Of a DNA stretch of 64,000 bases, positions 20,776 through 31,700 are shown one piece after another (position 1 is the stretch's first letter; each line of letters opens with the position of its first letter). The stretch comes from Triatoma infestans (Eukaryota; Arthropoda; Insecta; Hemiptera; Reduviidae). The DNA lies in the NCBI GenBank assembly GCA_011037195.1, contig JAAEAF010006390.1:1-64000 (forward strand), given 5' to 3'. The notes under the pieces were generated by a model, which saw only the letters and a program-made list of their open reading frames with translations, searched no databases and was not told the DNA's origin. A program made the position numbers and the translations under genes.

Positions 20776-21295
20776 TTTATCTTTCTTAGATAAAGTAAAA
20801 ATGATTATTAAAAATCTTAATGCAATAGGATTAAAAATTGAAGAAATGAGGCACTAATCAGACAGACTACAGTAAATTATATTTTCTGGCTATATTGTTA
20901 AGTATAATTTAATTCAAGTTATTAAAATGTTTCATATAAATTAATTATTAATGGCTTCTATGTAGATTAATTTTCAAATAAATTTGTACGAGGAATAATT
21001 TCCAGTGTGTGGGCATGAGAAGATATATATATATATATGTATGTATATAGAGAGAGAGAGAATGGGTGAGACAGAACGATTGCCGTTGGAAATGCATTTG
21101 CATGTGCATTAACGCTAGACTAAACTAATGGAACTCTCCTCGGCCCCCCCCATTCTGATTCTCATATTTAGCACATTTATTAATTCATTTGCAATCTGCG
21201 GATGAGTTTCATATTATGAAAATATACAATCACAAATTCTCTTGTAATAGGAATTATAATTTTATAGTCCTGCAACGGTACTTTTATTTAAAACA
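20776..21295. other. No gene recognised
   Basis: AT-rich, with an (AT)n tract at about 21021-21038 followed by (GA)n. Nothing else is supported. Confidence 0.4.
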
Positions 21296-21505
21296 AGCAG
21301 TAAGCAATTTCTCTTGCTCGCAGTGTATAAGAGCATAGTAATACGGAGCCAATTGCCCCCCTTATATCACACTTTCATCACCCCTTTTACGTCCTAATGA
21401 TTAGTTGGTGCGAAACGTGGAATAATTTCTCATTGCCTCTCCGCTTTGTGTTGCAGCAATGAAAAGGGGTGGAAAACGGCGTTTATTTTCTGTAGTTATT
21501 TATTT
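21296..21505 (+). repeat. Direct repeat 1 of a pair
   Basis: It is similar along its length to 22632-22815 in the same orientation. Shared words are GCAATTTCTCTTGCTCG / GCAATTTCTCTTACTCG, AAGAGCATAGTAATACGGAG, ATGATTAGTTGGTGCGAAAC and ATTTCTCATTGCCTCT. The two copies are about 1.34 kb apart and could be remains of LTRs or of a dispersed element. Confidence 0.75.
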
Positions 21506-21854
21506 ATAGTTATAGCACTGCAGAAGAGATTGGTGCGTTGCAGTTCTCATACCCTGGTTTTCCCTTGGGAGAATTTATATTCAGAATCTCTCCGCACAAC
21601 TTACTGATTACAGAGTTATCTAAATAAACACTAGTTAATCCACTATATTTGTACTAAGACTGTGAATTTGTTAATATTATCTTATTCTATATTAATATTA
21701 TTATTTTATATTCAAAATAATTATTCTTACTTTTAGTTGTACAATAAACTGACTTGGAACTCACATGACTTTCCTCATAATGCATTCTAAAACCACTTCA
21801 TAAAGCTAGAATTTTTACAATCAATCAATTGTCTTTTTATTACAATACTAGAAT

Positions 21855-21985
21855 AGAATAAAGTCCTCTGTTGAGGTAATTCACAGCAACAATAAGTAAC
21901 AAGCGCTGCAGACTTCATGTTGCTGATATCGGCTGTAACGGCGCTTGGTAACACACTCCTTCAACAAGTTCTTGCCCTCCCTCTG
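21855..21985 (+). repeat. Dispersed repeat shared with 33.2 kb
   Basis: TCCTCTGTTGAGGTAATTC, then GCGCTGCAGACTTCATGTTG and CGGCTGTAACGGCGCTT. The counterpart at 33215-33345 reads TCCACTGTTAAGGAAATTC, then GCGCTAGGGACTTCATATTG, in the same order. The family is not recognised. Confidence 0.6.
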
Positions 21986-21987
21986 AC

Positions 21988-22314
21988 ATGCATTCTGCGT
22001 TAAACGGACGAATGGTTCAACAATCTTTAAGTTACCAAAACTCATTTAAAAGTTCGGTTATTTCAGAGCTTCAAGCAGTCGAAAAACAACATCTGAAGGA
22101 TTATAAAATTAGCTATCAAGCCGTTTTACAACTTTTCGCAGACTCTGCAGAACCTTCAACAAGCAAACAAGAAGTCCGAGAAGTCACAAATAAGTTTGAA
22201 GAGCTGACTAACATTATGATGGGAGAATCTGCAACACAACTCCCAAATAATCATTTCAAGCAACTAAAACTCACGCAAAGACTTCGAGTGAAAATCCAGC
22301 AGTGCTGCATTTAG
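21988..22314 (+). other. Unrecognised 108-codon open frame
   Basis: The frame has ordinary amino-acid composition (not low-complexity), with a charged C-terminal half around EPSTSKQEVREVTNKFEELT. It lies between the two direct repeats and ends where a SINE fragment begins. I recognise no domain. It may be a fragment of a transposon protein or chance; the expected number of frames this long in 64 kb is not negligible. Confidence 0.2.
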
Positions 22315-22470
22315 ATTTACTCTTCCATGAAGCCTCTATAGTCCGCTGCTCATCATATGTATGTAACGAGATCAGCAGTACACTGAGAAAGTTCTTGAAG
22401 GTAAAATAAAACTTGCAGGTTGTAATGGGATCAGAAAAACCTAATTACACCCCACCTAGGCCAAACCAGG
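22312..22470 (+). repeat. tRNA-Ala SINE body fragment
   Basis: TTAGATTTACTCTTCCATGAAGCC and CAGTACACTGAGAAAG match the SINE body downstream of the tRNA-like head. The head is absent. Confidence 0.55.
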
Positions 22471-22631
22471 GAAGGAGAATTCCAGATAAATAGAGCCGAC
22501 CTTGCCCTACAGTAGAAGAACAGTTTTTACAACACCAGTTATTGACACCAGTCAGTCAATATATTCAACGTACTTTCTAATACTCAGCCAGTCTGTCTCA
22601 CTTAATTAATCTCTCCCAACTTTATTCTTCC

Positions 22632-22815
22632 AAAGCAATTTCTCTTACTCGTAATATATAAGAGCATAGTAATACGGAGCCAACTGCCCCACTTACATCA
22701 CACTTTCATCAACTCCTTTACGTCTTAATGATTAGTTGGTGCGAAACGTGTAATAATTTCTCATTGCCTCTACGCTTTGATTTGCAGCAATAAAAATGGA
22801 GGGGTAAACGAATTC
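22632..22815 (+). repeat. Direct repeat 2 of a pair
   Basis: Second copy of the sequence at 21296-21505, differing by scattered substitutions and small indels. Confidence 0.75.
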
Positions 22816-23512
22816 TATTAACAGTGTAAAGTCCTTGCAGTTATTACAGGTTTCTATTTCATTATATTAGTGTTCAGCACATCACCTAGTTTATTTCTTA
22901 TTCTCTCTAAATATAGCTCTAATTCTTTCCTTCTCATATCTACCACACAAGTAGCAGTGCTCTATCCCCTAACAAAATCTAACTACTTATAACAAGCAAT
23001 CAACTATTTTCACTCAGCTCTCTGCCAAGAATCCCATTTGTATAGGCCAGAGAGTTCTCGTCAAAAACAATAGCAGGGGCTTTAACTTTGCCATGATGTT
23101 TTGTCAAACGACACATATCAGCATTTACATAATCAACATCATCACTCATGGCTCGGTAACTCTAGTCCATCTTTTACTCTATCTCCTCATTCTTGGAATC
23201 GTAAAAAAAATAATAAATTATTTAGTACAGTATTAGTGTACGTTATTGCAATTACGAAAAAAAAAAAATCACCATTATCTTGATACTATTACAATAGAAG
23301 ATAAATAGATGTGAAATGGCCATATTGTAGAAACGATACCAAGAAACCCTTTAAAATCAATTTTTCTTCAAAAAATTGATCTCAAATTTGCAGTTTTTTT
23401 TTTTATATGAAAAGTAAGTATTCAAAGTTTACAGATCTTTGGAACAGTTTTTGAAAAAAAAAAGAAGAATCAATTAATAAACCCCAGTTCTGAGAAATTC
23501 TCCAATTAAAAT
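22816..23512. other. No gene recognised
   Basis: AT-rich spacer with A-runs. No coding stretch or element is recognised. Confidence 0.35.
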
Positions 23513-23572
23513 TATTGTTGAAAATGGATTTTGAGGTTCGGTCAAACAAAAAGAACTCTTTTTTAAATTTCT

Positions 23573-23608
23573 ACCGACGTTTCGGCAAATTTATTGCCTT
23601 CTTCAGGG
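23573..23608 (-). ncRNA. Hammerhead-ribozyme-like motif (inverted copy)
   Basis: The minus strand carries the same core as 23795-23828: CTGAAGA, an extra A, GGCAATAAATTTGCC as stem II, GAAA, CGTC. The flanking complementary strands of stem I are also conserved. Confidence 0.6.
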
Positions 23609-23784
23609 TAAAAATTTTTTAGTGAGAATTCCAGTAGTAATTAATAGTCTAGTATAACCTGTGACATATCATCACCAAGTGTTGATGAAACGTCGGTAGA
23701 AATTTAAAAAAGAGTTCTTTTTGTTTGACCGAACCTCAAAATCCATTTTCAACATTGAATACAACGGTCGTAACGAACACCAAA

Positions 23785-23837
23785 AAATTTTTACCCTGAA
23801 GAAGGCGATAAATTTGCCGAAACGTCGGTAGAAATTT
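23785..23837 (+). ncRNA. Hammerhead-ribozyme-like motif, best copy
   Basis: Stem I is 11 uninterrupted pairs (one G-U) between AAATTTTTACC (23785-23795) and GGTAGAAATTT (23827-23837). Between them lie CTGAAGA (23796-23802; the fifth base is the variable position 7), one extra A, stem II GGCGA / TTGCC with a short loop, GAAA (23819-23822), a minimal C-G stem III, and a GTC triplet whose C (23826) is the predicted cleavage point. All invariant core bases are present. The extra base after CTGAAGA is non-canonical but recurs in every copy in this window. Such a short stem III normally acts as a dimer. Confidence 0.65.
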
Positions 23838-23940
23838 AAAAAAAAGTTCTTTTTGTTTGACCGAACCTCAAAATCCATTTTCAACATTGAATACAATGGT
23901 CGTAACGAACACCAAAAACATTAAAATTATTATTATATAG

Positions 23941-23972
23941 GGAAGGGATTAGCTCAGTGGTAACGCGCTAAT
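23941..23972 (+). repeat. tRNA-Ala SINE head, truncated
   Basis: GGGAAGGGATTAGCTCAGTGG and TAACGCGCTA are the A-box side of the SINE head. The copy breaks off before the anticodon loop. Confidence 0.6.
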
Positions 23973-24780
23973 ATTTAGGTATATCTTTTCTTGACTGAAA
24001 TAGTAGCAGTTTAATGTTTGTTGTATGACAAATAAGACTTTGTGTGCGCGTAAAGCACATTTCTAAGGTTGACATCAAAAGAATCTGTTACCATAGGTTC
24101 GTTTATTGAAAAAGTAAATTAGGATATGAAAGCGCGGACAAAGGGAGAAAAACAAGCTTTAGAATAAAAATGAGATAAAACAAAAAACATAAAACAAAGA
24201 AAGCGAAGTAGTATCAGCTGGTTTTGTTTATATTGGAATGTATCAAGATACACATGTGATAGACATACGCATTAATATTGCACTACACTAAAATTGAATA
24301 AGCATATATTATGTACGTACAAAGTTAGTGAAAGTCCTTTTTTCTAAAGTATGAGCAAATATAGTAAAGTGATACAGAAGTATTTTTACGATCAGAAATA
24401 TATAATAAATAATTATTTATGATTATTTTGTCAAGAGCGGTTTTGTTTATTTACAATTTTCGTTCATAATTTATGTATTTGTTTTCGTCAAAGCACATAC
24501 AAAGAATTCAACTGTTCAATACAAAAAGACCCAGATACTTTCAATGAGAAAACGAAAGGCATATATGGAAAAAATAAAATTATAAAATGATTATGCAATA
24601 AATACAAATAAAACTAATGAAATGAAATAAAAATAAACTACAAAAATTCAATAAATCAATAAAGTTGGGCTCTTCTTCTAAGACAATCTTTGATATAAAT
24701 AAAAACATACTTCATAATTAAGTGATCGTTTGGTCTTAAAAGTAAGTATATACAGGAATAGCATCTTTCTAAATACTTCT
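23973..24780. other. No gene recognised
   Basis: Strongly AT-rich. No coding stretch, repeat copy or RNA gene is recognised. Confidence 0.4.
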
Positions 24781-24782
24781 AC

Positions 24783-25345
24783 CTAATTGAGCGGCCAGCT
24801 GGACAAGTAAACAAGATATGTTTTAATTCTTTCATATCCAAAATTAAGAGAAAAAATTTCGATCAATTTCAAATATAACAGTTTCTTTCCTACGGCTGTA
24901 CGCTGGTTACCTCGGCTATGCGCCTCCTGGCAACCCAATATAGTCTTGATCTTAGAGCAACTGTCAAGGTGTGACCGCCTGGGTGTGTGTCCCACTCTGG
25001 CATAAAGTTGCACGATTCTTGATCCGCAACGCCATTAGTAAGCCGCAGGTGGCCGTGGCCTGTCAGCAGATCGGCGTGGTGGCACAAACTATTCCTTAGG
25101 TAAGTTCAGCAGTATTTGGTTTTTGGTATTTGGAAGCTTCCTTCAGAGCTTCCCACTGTTATATCGCTTCCGCTTTTCTAGAGCCATATTTCGACGAAGG
25201 ATGGACGGTTTCAATAAGCACTTTAGCTTTATCCTTGGGCAACATCATGCTGCCTCCCTTAGCTAGGCAGTCAACTTCTTCATCCCTCAGTGATAAGAAA
25301 TTAACTGGAAAGCCAAAGCGATATGTTTCCTTAAAGTTCATTCAA
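24783..25345 (-). pseudogene. RNase H / C-terminal relic of an I- or R1-type retrotransposon
   Basis: The minus strand first shows the end of an RNase H domain, LSLRDEEVDCLAKGGSMMLP (about 25293-25234), resembling the GNEEADxLAKxGS motif. It then shows LLTGHGHLRLTN and a decayed cysteine-bearing stretch ending in RSRLYWVARR. The pieces lie in several frames (25341-25159, 25087-24890, 25013-24783). The order RNase H then TGHGHLR then cysteine motif is that of the C-terminus of RNase H-bearing non-LTR elements. The family differs from those at 20.1 and 39.8 kb. Confidence 0.55.
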
Positions 25346-26026
25346 AATTTTTACTTTATCTTGACAAAAATTAAAAAAGAAAACGCTGACAAAATCTTCA
25401 TAAAAGCAAGTCCTCTTTATGTTCAAAAATTCAGTATTTTTCCCACTATAAGACTTATAAACATAGATATTGCATAAATCTGAGATGCATAAAACCTAGC
25501 TATGTTTTCTTAAAACTACATTAAAATGAACCAAATAAGTATAATTGGATAATGCAATTATTTTTGTTTTAATTTTTAAAATATTTATAAATACGTACAT
25601 TATTAAATGACCACGACAAAATTAGTTCCATAATAAATTACATTTCGTTTTATTGAAATTTAATGAACCAGCCTTGTTTTGTTAGTGGATGTTTTGTTGA
25701 ACATGATTTTAGATTGTTGGAGTCGGTAAATCTGTGTTTTTACCACTTTTATAGAAATAATGTAATTAGCCTTCAGCACACCCTACTTTACAGCATCCCT
25801 ATTGTTACTCTAGATTAAAACATCCACATAGTCTTCATTAAACTCTGGCACAATTACGATGTCTAGTAAATATTATAGTCCTAAATTAATGTTTAATAAC
25901 TTACTGTTAGTTTCAATTACTGTTCAATATTTTTTTGCAAATCTGAGAACCAAAATTATTTTTAATTCCAAAAATATTTATATTTATATTTATATCGATA
26001 GATAAAATTTCCAATGTTAAGCTGTA
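25346..26026. other. No gene recognised
   Basis: AT-rich spacer. The tail of the plus-strand frame at 25130-25477 has no recognisable content. Confidence 0.35.
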
Positions 26027-26135
26027 AGAGGAAGTATTGCGATCAGAAAGTTTTTAAAAATGAGTTTACTACAAAGAGGTTCTCTGGAAATGAAAATTTG
26101 ATCTTAGCGAATGGTCTGTATGTAGGGAGTGTGGT
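26027..26135 (+). repeat. Repeat A fragment, diverged
   Basis: GTAAGAGGAAGTATTGCGATCAG and CTTAGCGAATGGTCTG match the 5' block. The middle and all downstream modules are missing. Confidence 0.55.
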
Positions 26136-26394
26136 AAAATGAGAGAAAACAAAACAGCACCTCTGCATCCGGCACGAAGATAATGATCAACAATCATTAA
26201 CTTGAAGCACGGCGACTTTATTAATCTTGTTTTCTTACTTTTTTTAAAATTTTCTTGAAAAATAGGTATTACATTTTTTTTAAAAAAACATCATATATAC
26301 TAATTAAAGAGACGTTTGCACCTTTAAATGGCGACAAAGATCAGCTTCTTCAGGCAAGATCTGCTAGAGAGATACGGATGATGTATGTACTCCT
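26136..26394. other. No gene recognised
   Basis: Short AT-rich spacer with homopolymer runs. Confidence 0.3.
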
Positions 26395-26830
26395 CTAAAG
26401 AAAGAGGAGATACAGGAAATTACACAGTCTTTAAAGAATAATAAAACCCCCGGCTTGGACAAGATACTTGCTGAAATATTGAAGTATAGGAGTTTCAGAA
26501 GAATTGTAGAAGACTGATATGGGATATCTGGACTGCAGTGGAAATGCCGAAAGAATTGATTATTGGACATTATGTCCAATCCACAAGGAAGGCGATAAAT
26601 TATCATGCAGCAATAAAAGAGTATAGCTGTACTTTGCACAGCTTCTAAAGTACTCTCCACTGCAACCAACTAGAGACTGAATAAATGGACAGAGAAGATA
26701 TTATTGGATGTGTATCAGAGTGGATTCAGAAAGAATAGATTAACAATTCACCATATCTTGACTATCAGTTTAATGTTACAGAAAAAACTAAAGATATAAT
26801 TTTGATCCTGCACAATTTGTTTAAAGACTA
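26395..26830 (+). pseudogene. Reverse transcriptase N-terminal relic
   Basis: The plus strand reads EEIQEITQSLKNNKTPGLDKILAEILKY (written in two parts: up to SLKNNK, then TPGLDKILAEILKY), the entry block of non-LTR RT. After frameshifts come CTASKVLSTATN and YQSGFRKNRLTIHHILTISL, the next conserved block. The catalytic part is missing. The style resembles RTE-type or related RTs. The 101-codon minus-strand frame here is a shadow. Confidence 0.75.
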
Positions 26831-28089
26831 TGCTGTTACCATCCTTGTGTTTCTAGCTTCCAAAACTAGTTTTCGGTACTAACTGTAGTTTTGGATAGCG
26901 TTACGATCATATGAGCTTACGATGATGTGCCCCTAAGGGAAAATGGACTAAAAAAAATATTTGCACTGGCACTCTTCAACCCTTTAAAACAATACAAATG
27001 GAGCCTCCAAAAAGTAATAATAGATGTGTGCAACAGTTTGGGTTTAGAAGAGCCCAAGGCTTTAATAACACTCACTCACACCTAATCGGTGCACATTTTA
27101 CCGACGACTATAATAGCGTAGAACCATGATACCGATGGGAGCTATTACAGAACTTCTAGGTCACAAAGGTGGGAGTAAATTGGGTTTATAGCCACACCCT
27201 GTACAGATATACGATGTCTGAGCTCTGACCATTCTTAACAAGTTCCAAGAGCTAAAAAAAAAAATACGTATTTATTAATTAAATAAATAAGTTATTTCGT
27301 TAATGAATAACCAGAATAATGAAGCAATTAATATTATGAGAATTTCATTTATTGGTGTACGTGGCAAAAGAAAAGAGAAATGATGAAATCATGTGGAGAA
27401 AAATAAGCCGTGAAAATGGAGGATAGTAAGAAGGCTAAGATAAAGAACAACACGTAAAATAGTAATTGTTTATCCTGAAAGATATAAGAGAACAGAGGTG
27501 TATGAACATGTACTCTATGTATGTGGGGTGGGTGTAGGAGTTTCTGCAACAAGAAATAGTGGAAATGTAGGGAGAGAGAAATATGTGACAATCTACAATC
27601 TTCTCCCAAATATATATCGCACATATCTCTAGAGATATATATACAGCAAACACACACACAGACATAAGCATATATATATATATATATAATGTGGTATTCA
27701 CTTGGGAAATTTATTAAATAATACAATCATTATTTCAATATTGACTAGGAATGATTTAACGATAGTACTTCTCTTTCAACTCTTCAGCACATAAAATTTA
27801 TCAGTAATATAGAACAAAACTATTCAAAGAAATTCTGACTATGCAACGGATACTGTAGAAATATAAGAAACTGAGAAATATTATTTATTTAATTGTTACA
27901 AAAAATTTGAATTTATAGAAAATATCTTATTCAGTATATTTTGTATTTGCTTTTTTTTTTGGATAGATTAAAGCTTGAATCTATGAACCTATAAGTATAT
28001 TAATATCGGTATTCACATTTCTTGTCGATAGATACAGAGTGGAACAATCGTAATATATCCACCTGGTAATACCTAAATAATTTAGACTT
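26831..28089. other. No gene recognised
   Basis: AT-rich, with an (AT)n tract at about 27669-27688 next to a short CA run. The frames at 27349-27726 (minus) have hydrophobic and low-complexity composition and translate the microsatellite, so they are not called. Confidence 0.4.
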
Positions 28090-28463
28090 AGCTTCCTGGA
28101 ATCATTTGTAATATGAAATATTTCCTTCCCACAAACATCTACCCGGATTTCAAATATATATGCTTTGCGGGAATAATTGTGAAATCTAAATCTGACGCCT
28201 GGAGTACAAAAGCAGTACTTTTTAGATCTATAGTGTGTTCAACATTATTATATGCTTGCGAACTATGGGCTCCAATATACTGCTCTAAAATCATTATAAT
28301 GTGTAAGCAATTTTTTAAATCTGTGTTTAATTGGCAGCATAATACGCCCATTTACATGATACGCTTGGAGTCCGGTACAGATCATGTTGAATATGAGGTC
28401 ATTAAGCGGATGTTAAACTGGTGGTCCAGGGTTAAACACAGACTTTTGTTTGTAACAATCTAA
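28090..28463 (+). pseudogene. C-terminal relic of a non-LTR retrotransposon
   Basis: This is a 116-codon frame. VLFRSIVCSTLLYACELWAP is the post-RT "thumb/connector" block (LxYAxExW), followed by CKQFFKSVFNWQHNTPIYMI and YEVIKRMLNWW. The order is that of non-LTR polymerases beyond the RT domain. The upstream and downstream parts are missing. The clade is undetermined. Confidence 0.7.
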
Positions 28464-29924
28464 AATACAATTGGTGTCGCGTATTTCTACGCGAATTGAT
28501 AACGGCGGTGACAATTAGTTGTGGGAGCCCCCCCCTTACTGTGTTTGGAATCTGACTGGTCACACGCTTGATCCAGTCGTATTTCTTAGTATTCTATTTA
28601 TATGAGAATTCATGCTATTTTTTATTCGTTTTATACTACATTACAATTAGTGCCTAGCACAATATTGCACTGATTAAAGGATCATGTTGTGTAACATGTC
28701 TGATCTAGTAAGCCGCGCATTGCTCTCATTGGGTGGGTCCACCTCAATGAATTCAGTTCTGATTCAAATGCCAAGGCTAACTGTACTAGTTGTTTTTTGC
28801 TCCTGGCCACTGGCGCCATTTTGATTACTACAGCACGTTTTTTTTTTTTTAAACCGGAACTCAACTTTATTGCAGCTCCAAGCGACTAAATCTTACAACT
28901 GAATCTAATTTTACTGAAGACATCTCGTCACAAGCACCTTCAAGAGGGGTTATTGCAGCTTAGCAATTAATTCTTTATCAGGTTGGAACGCCAAGGCTTG
29001 TGGTAAGAACAGTTATTTGGTCCTTTTCCATCCTAATTTCCTCTAATTATTATTATCAATATTGCCAATATCTACTTTAACATTCTTGCTTCACTAGCTG
29101 AGGACTTGGCAACCTTAAAGAAGCATTTTACAATATTGCATACATTACTGTAATCATCAACTCAATTGGAACGAGCCAATGTGCATCACTGACAACTTCA
29201 AGTGCAGTGTGATTCATTATTTAATGACATACATTAATTCATTTATAGAACTAGTACCAGTTGAATTTAATAGCTGAATAACACAGACTTATTCAACAGT
29301 GTGGCCAATCAGATGCAGCACTTTTACCTCACTTCTCGTGCACTGGGAATCTTCACATCCAGGTATTTCTTTTGGTTAACTAAACTCTTTTTGCATGTGC
29401 TACATTAACTTCTGCCAGCACCTATCTCAAAGGTGTATAAGTTTATCATATGATCCTTAATTGGAGTTGTTCAACTTATTACAAGACCTTGTGGCATTTT
29501 AAATACATTATTTTTTGGTAGTGATTCATAAAGGTATATTTTCTTTTATTAACATTGCTCTATTCTTTGTTTAGAGCTGGTCCTCCAGTGATTAGAAGCT
29601 GGATCGTGGGGCTTGTTCTCGCATCCATAGCTTCAGACGCTAGTCCTAGGATTTGCATTTGATCCACATCACTATCCAGGCCATTACCAGAGCGTTGCAC
29701 AACAACGTTGCCCGCTGAAGACCAGGAATCGGGTTACCACTGTAATTTACGTGTAGCGACGGAAATAAATGTTCAGTTCAAAAGAAAAATTCGGAACCTA
29801 TTCTTATTAACCCGTCCACCTGAATCCCAATTTTTAGCAAGTGGAATAATTCCCAGTAAATATTCCACAATTGGTACTCCAAAATAAAAAACATAAACTG
29901 CTTCTTATGGTGCTCAATATTTTT
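28464..29924. other. No gene recognised
   Basis: No element is recognised. Sequence complexity is ordinary between 28650 and 29750, so undetected old repeats are likely. Confidence 0.35.
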
Positions 29925-30715
29925 TTTTTGAAATCGAAAGTGATTGCCGTCTAGTCAAAGAAATTTCTAATATATTAGAAAAAGTTAGGAACCATAATCT
30001 TTCAGTTGACATAACCTCTGCTTTAAATTCTAGTTTTCACCCTTTATACAGGAAAATTAGTAACTCAAGAGAAATCTATTTAGAATTCAGAGGTGGTATT
30101 TTAAAGAAAAAAATTGTCAGCCAACTGAGGTTAGGTCATCCAGAGACCATTGCCGTATAGTTTTTTAAAGGTAAGATCTTCAGATTTGATTCCGACATAA
30201 ATTGAATTTGTTGTAACTTAGACGCCTCAGATACTCTTTATCACTTTTGGTTAGTATGCCCGGCATTTAGAATTACTCGGACAAAATATTCAATTGAATA
30301 TATTAATGTTGAGTATGATTATGAAGAAAATTTTTATAATACATTAATAATTGATAATATCCACAAGTTCAATAATATATGTAATTTTACGTTGTGTCTG
30401 CACTGAAAATTAGAGACTTCATTGTAAATATTGAAAATTAAATTGCCATTAATAGCTTTGTTTTATAAGGCCAAATTTTTTGTTCTGTACAGTTGTCTCT
30501 TAATTTATGTTTTACCATTACGTTATTAATTTTTGTAAATAATTAAATTTGTACAGATGCATTTTTTATTTTTTTTTTACATTATACTTTTTTTTTGTAT
30601 ATATTTTTTATTTTATTTTTTGTTTAATTTATTTAATGTAATTAACATGCACTTCATTTAATTATTTGAAACCAGAGCTCCATTTGAATGGGGTGTTTCC
30701 CCGAAAACAAATAAA
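29925..30715 (+). pseudogene. C-terminal relic of a non-LTR retrotransposon with 3' UTR
   Basis: The plus strand reads ISNILEKVRNHNLSVDITSA, then REIYLEFRGG and SQLRLGHPE. After an in-frame stop and shift comes a zinc-knuckle-like CCNLDASDTLYHFWLVCPAF. An AT-rich 3' UTR ends with ATGGGGTGTTTCCCCGAAAAC and AATAAAATCC near 30714, a plausible polyadenylation signal. The RT domain is missing. Confidence 0.65.
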
Positions 30716-30734
30716 ATCCATTCTATTCTATATA

Positions 30735-30905
30735 TGCTTCGCCACTTTTTCCTGAGTCATTCTGGAAATATGATCAAACCACCTCAACCGATGCTGTTCT
30801 AGTGTTTATTCGGCTAGTTTAATATCCAGGTTAGCCCTTATGGTGACGTTTCTTATGCGATCACAAGAAATCTCCATAAGCTTGAAGTTTTGGATCTTAT
30901 GCTTG
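30735..30905 (-). pseudogene. RTE-like C-terminal relic
   Basis: The minus strand reads KHKIQNFKLMEISCDRIRNV, TIRANLDIK, an in-frame stop, then LEQHRLRWFDHISRMTQEKV. The LRWFGHxxRM-type motif is characteristic of the C-terminal end of RTE-like and related non-LTR polymerases. Only about 55 codons remain. Confidence 0.65.
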
Positions 30906-31219
30906 GTGCTGAATGTTCAAGATTCACTCGCTAATGGAAAATAAGGAGAAATGTGTTTCCATATACCATAGCATTCGTTGGTATCCCACTCTTTTTCCAA
31001 AAAAAGAACCTTTTTTGATACCGTTGAACGTTATACATGCCAACTTCCTGTGCAAAGAGGAATCAACATGTACCACCGTTTCTTCTAATGTTCATTTAGT
31101 AACTGACTAAATATTTACAAATTTCAATAAAACTTATCATTTTTAAAGTTCTATTAGCTAAAGCTTTTCACTAAAGTGTCACATTAGCCAAATTTGTTCA
31201 TAGTTTTTTGTTTTTTTTA

Positions 31220-31620
31220 ATAACCAACGCCAACTATTGGTAACCCAATATAAGCGAGCCCTAGCGTAATAGTGGTCTTGTTCGGCAGCATCCTCACGCT
31301 GCTGGTATAGAGGTTGGCACACAGTAAGGTGCTCACTGTTCAGTAGCTATCATTGCAATGCGGGCAACCGGGATTCCGGCAATCCAGTGTTATATAAGTG
31401 CTCGCTTAGTAGTTATGGCGTGATGTCATTCTAAAATTGGCAGTGAACACACGTCGAGGTAGGTGACTAGGGATCGCTCGATCTAGCAGGGTAGCCCGAG
31501 CTTTTCCTTCTACCTGATGTTTGTGCAATCACTCAGCATCTCCTTTGGTTGCCTGTTGGCGGAAACTGTTTAGCCGCACGAGCCCTAATAAGGTAATCTT
31601 CTATTTTCAAGGAGTACTAC
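31220..31620 (-). pseudogene. Decayed non-LTR C-terminus (zinc-knuckle region)
   Basis: Minus-strand pieces in shifting frames read LPRRVFTANFRMTSRHNY, HLYNTGLPESRL, CPHC and EHLTVCQPLYQQREDA, then ARARLYWVTNSW. The order (hydrophobic block, CxxC, H...C, RLYW) parallels the piece at 24.8-25.0 kb. There is no intact frame longer than a few tens of codons. Confidence 0.45.
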
Positions 31621-31700
31621 TAGGAAGCGATCTAGGTCACCCCCCCAATTTGTTCGTCCTGGCAACTATATAATATGAAGATACATAAATAGAAACCCAC

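Larger units (their letters stand above)
23513..23925. repeat. Tandem and inverted array with hammerhead-like motifs
   Basis: One unit (TTGACCGAACCTCAAAATCC...GTTCTTTTT...AAATTTCTACCGACG on its complement) appears inverted at 23513-23619. It then appears twice in direct order at about 23687-23818 and 23819-23925. The period between the two direct copies is 132 bases (GAAACGTCGG at 23687 and 23819). Two complete hammerhead-like motifs and one half-motif (only GAAACGTCGG, at 23687) fall in the array. Short tandem units with hammerheads are known from Penelope-like elements and from small retrozyme-type repeats. Confidence 0.75.

Noticed and set aside
23513..23925. CRISPR-like array
   Set aside because: There are only two direct copies plus one inverted, the 132-base unit is repeated as a whole, and there are no unique spacers.
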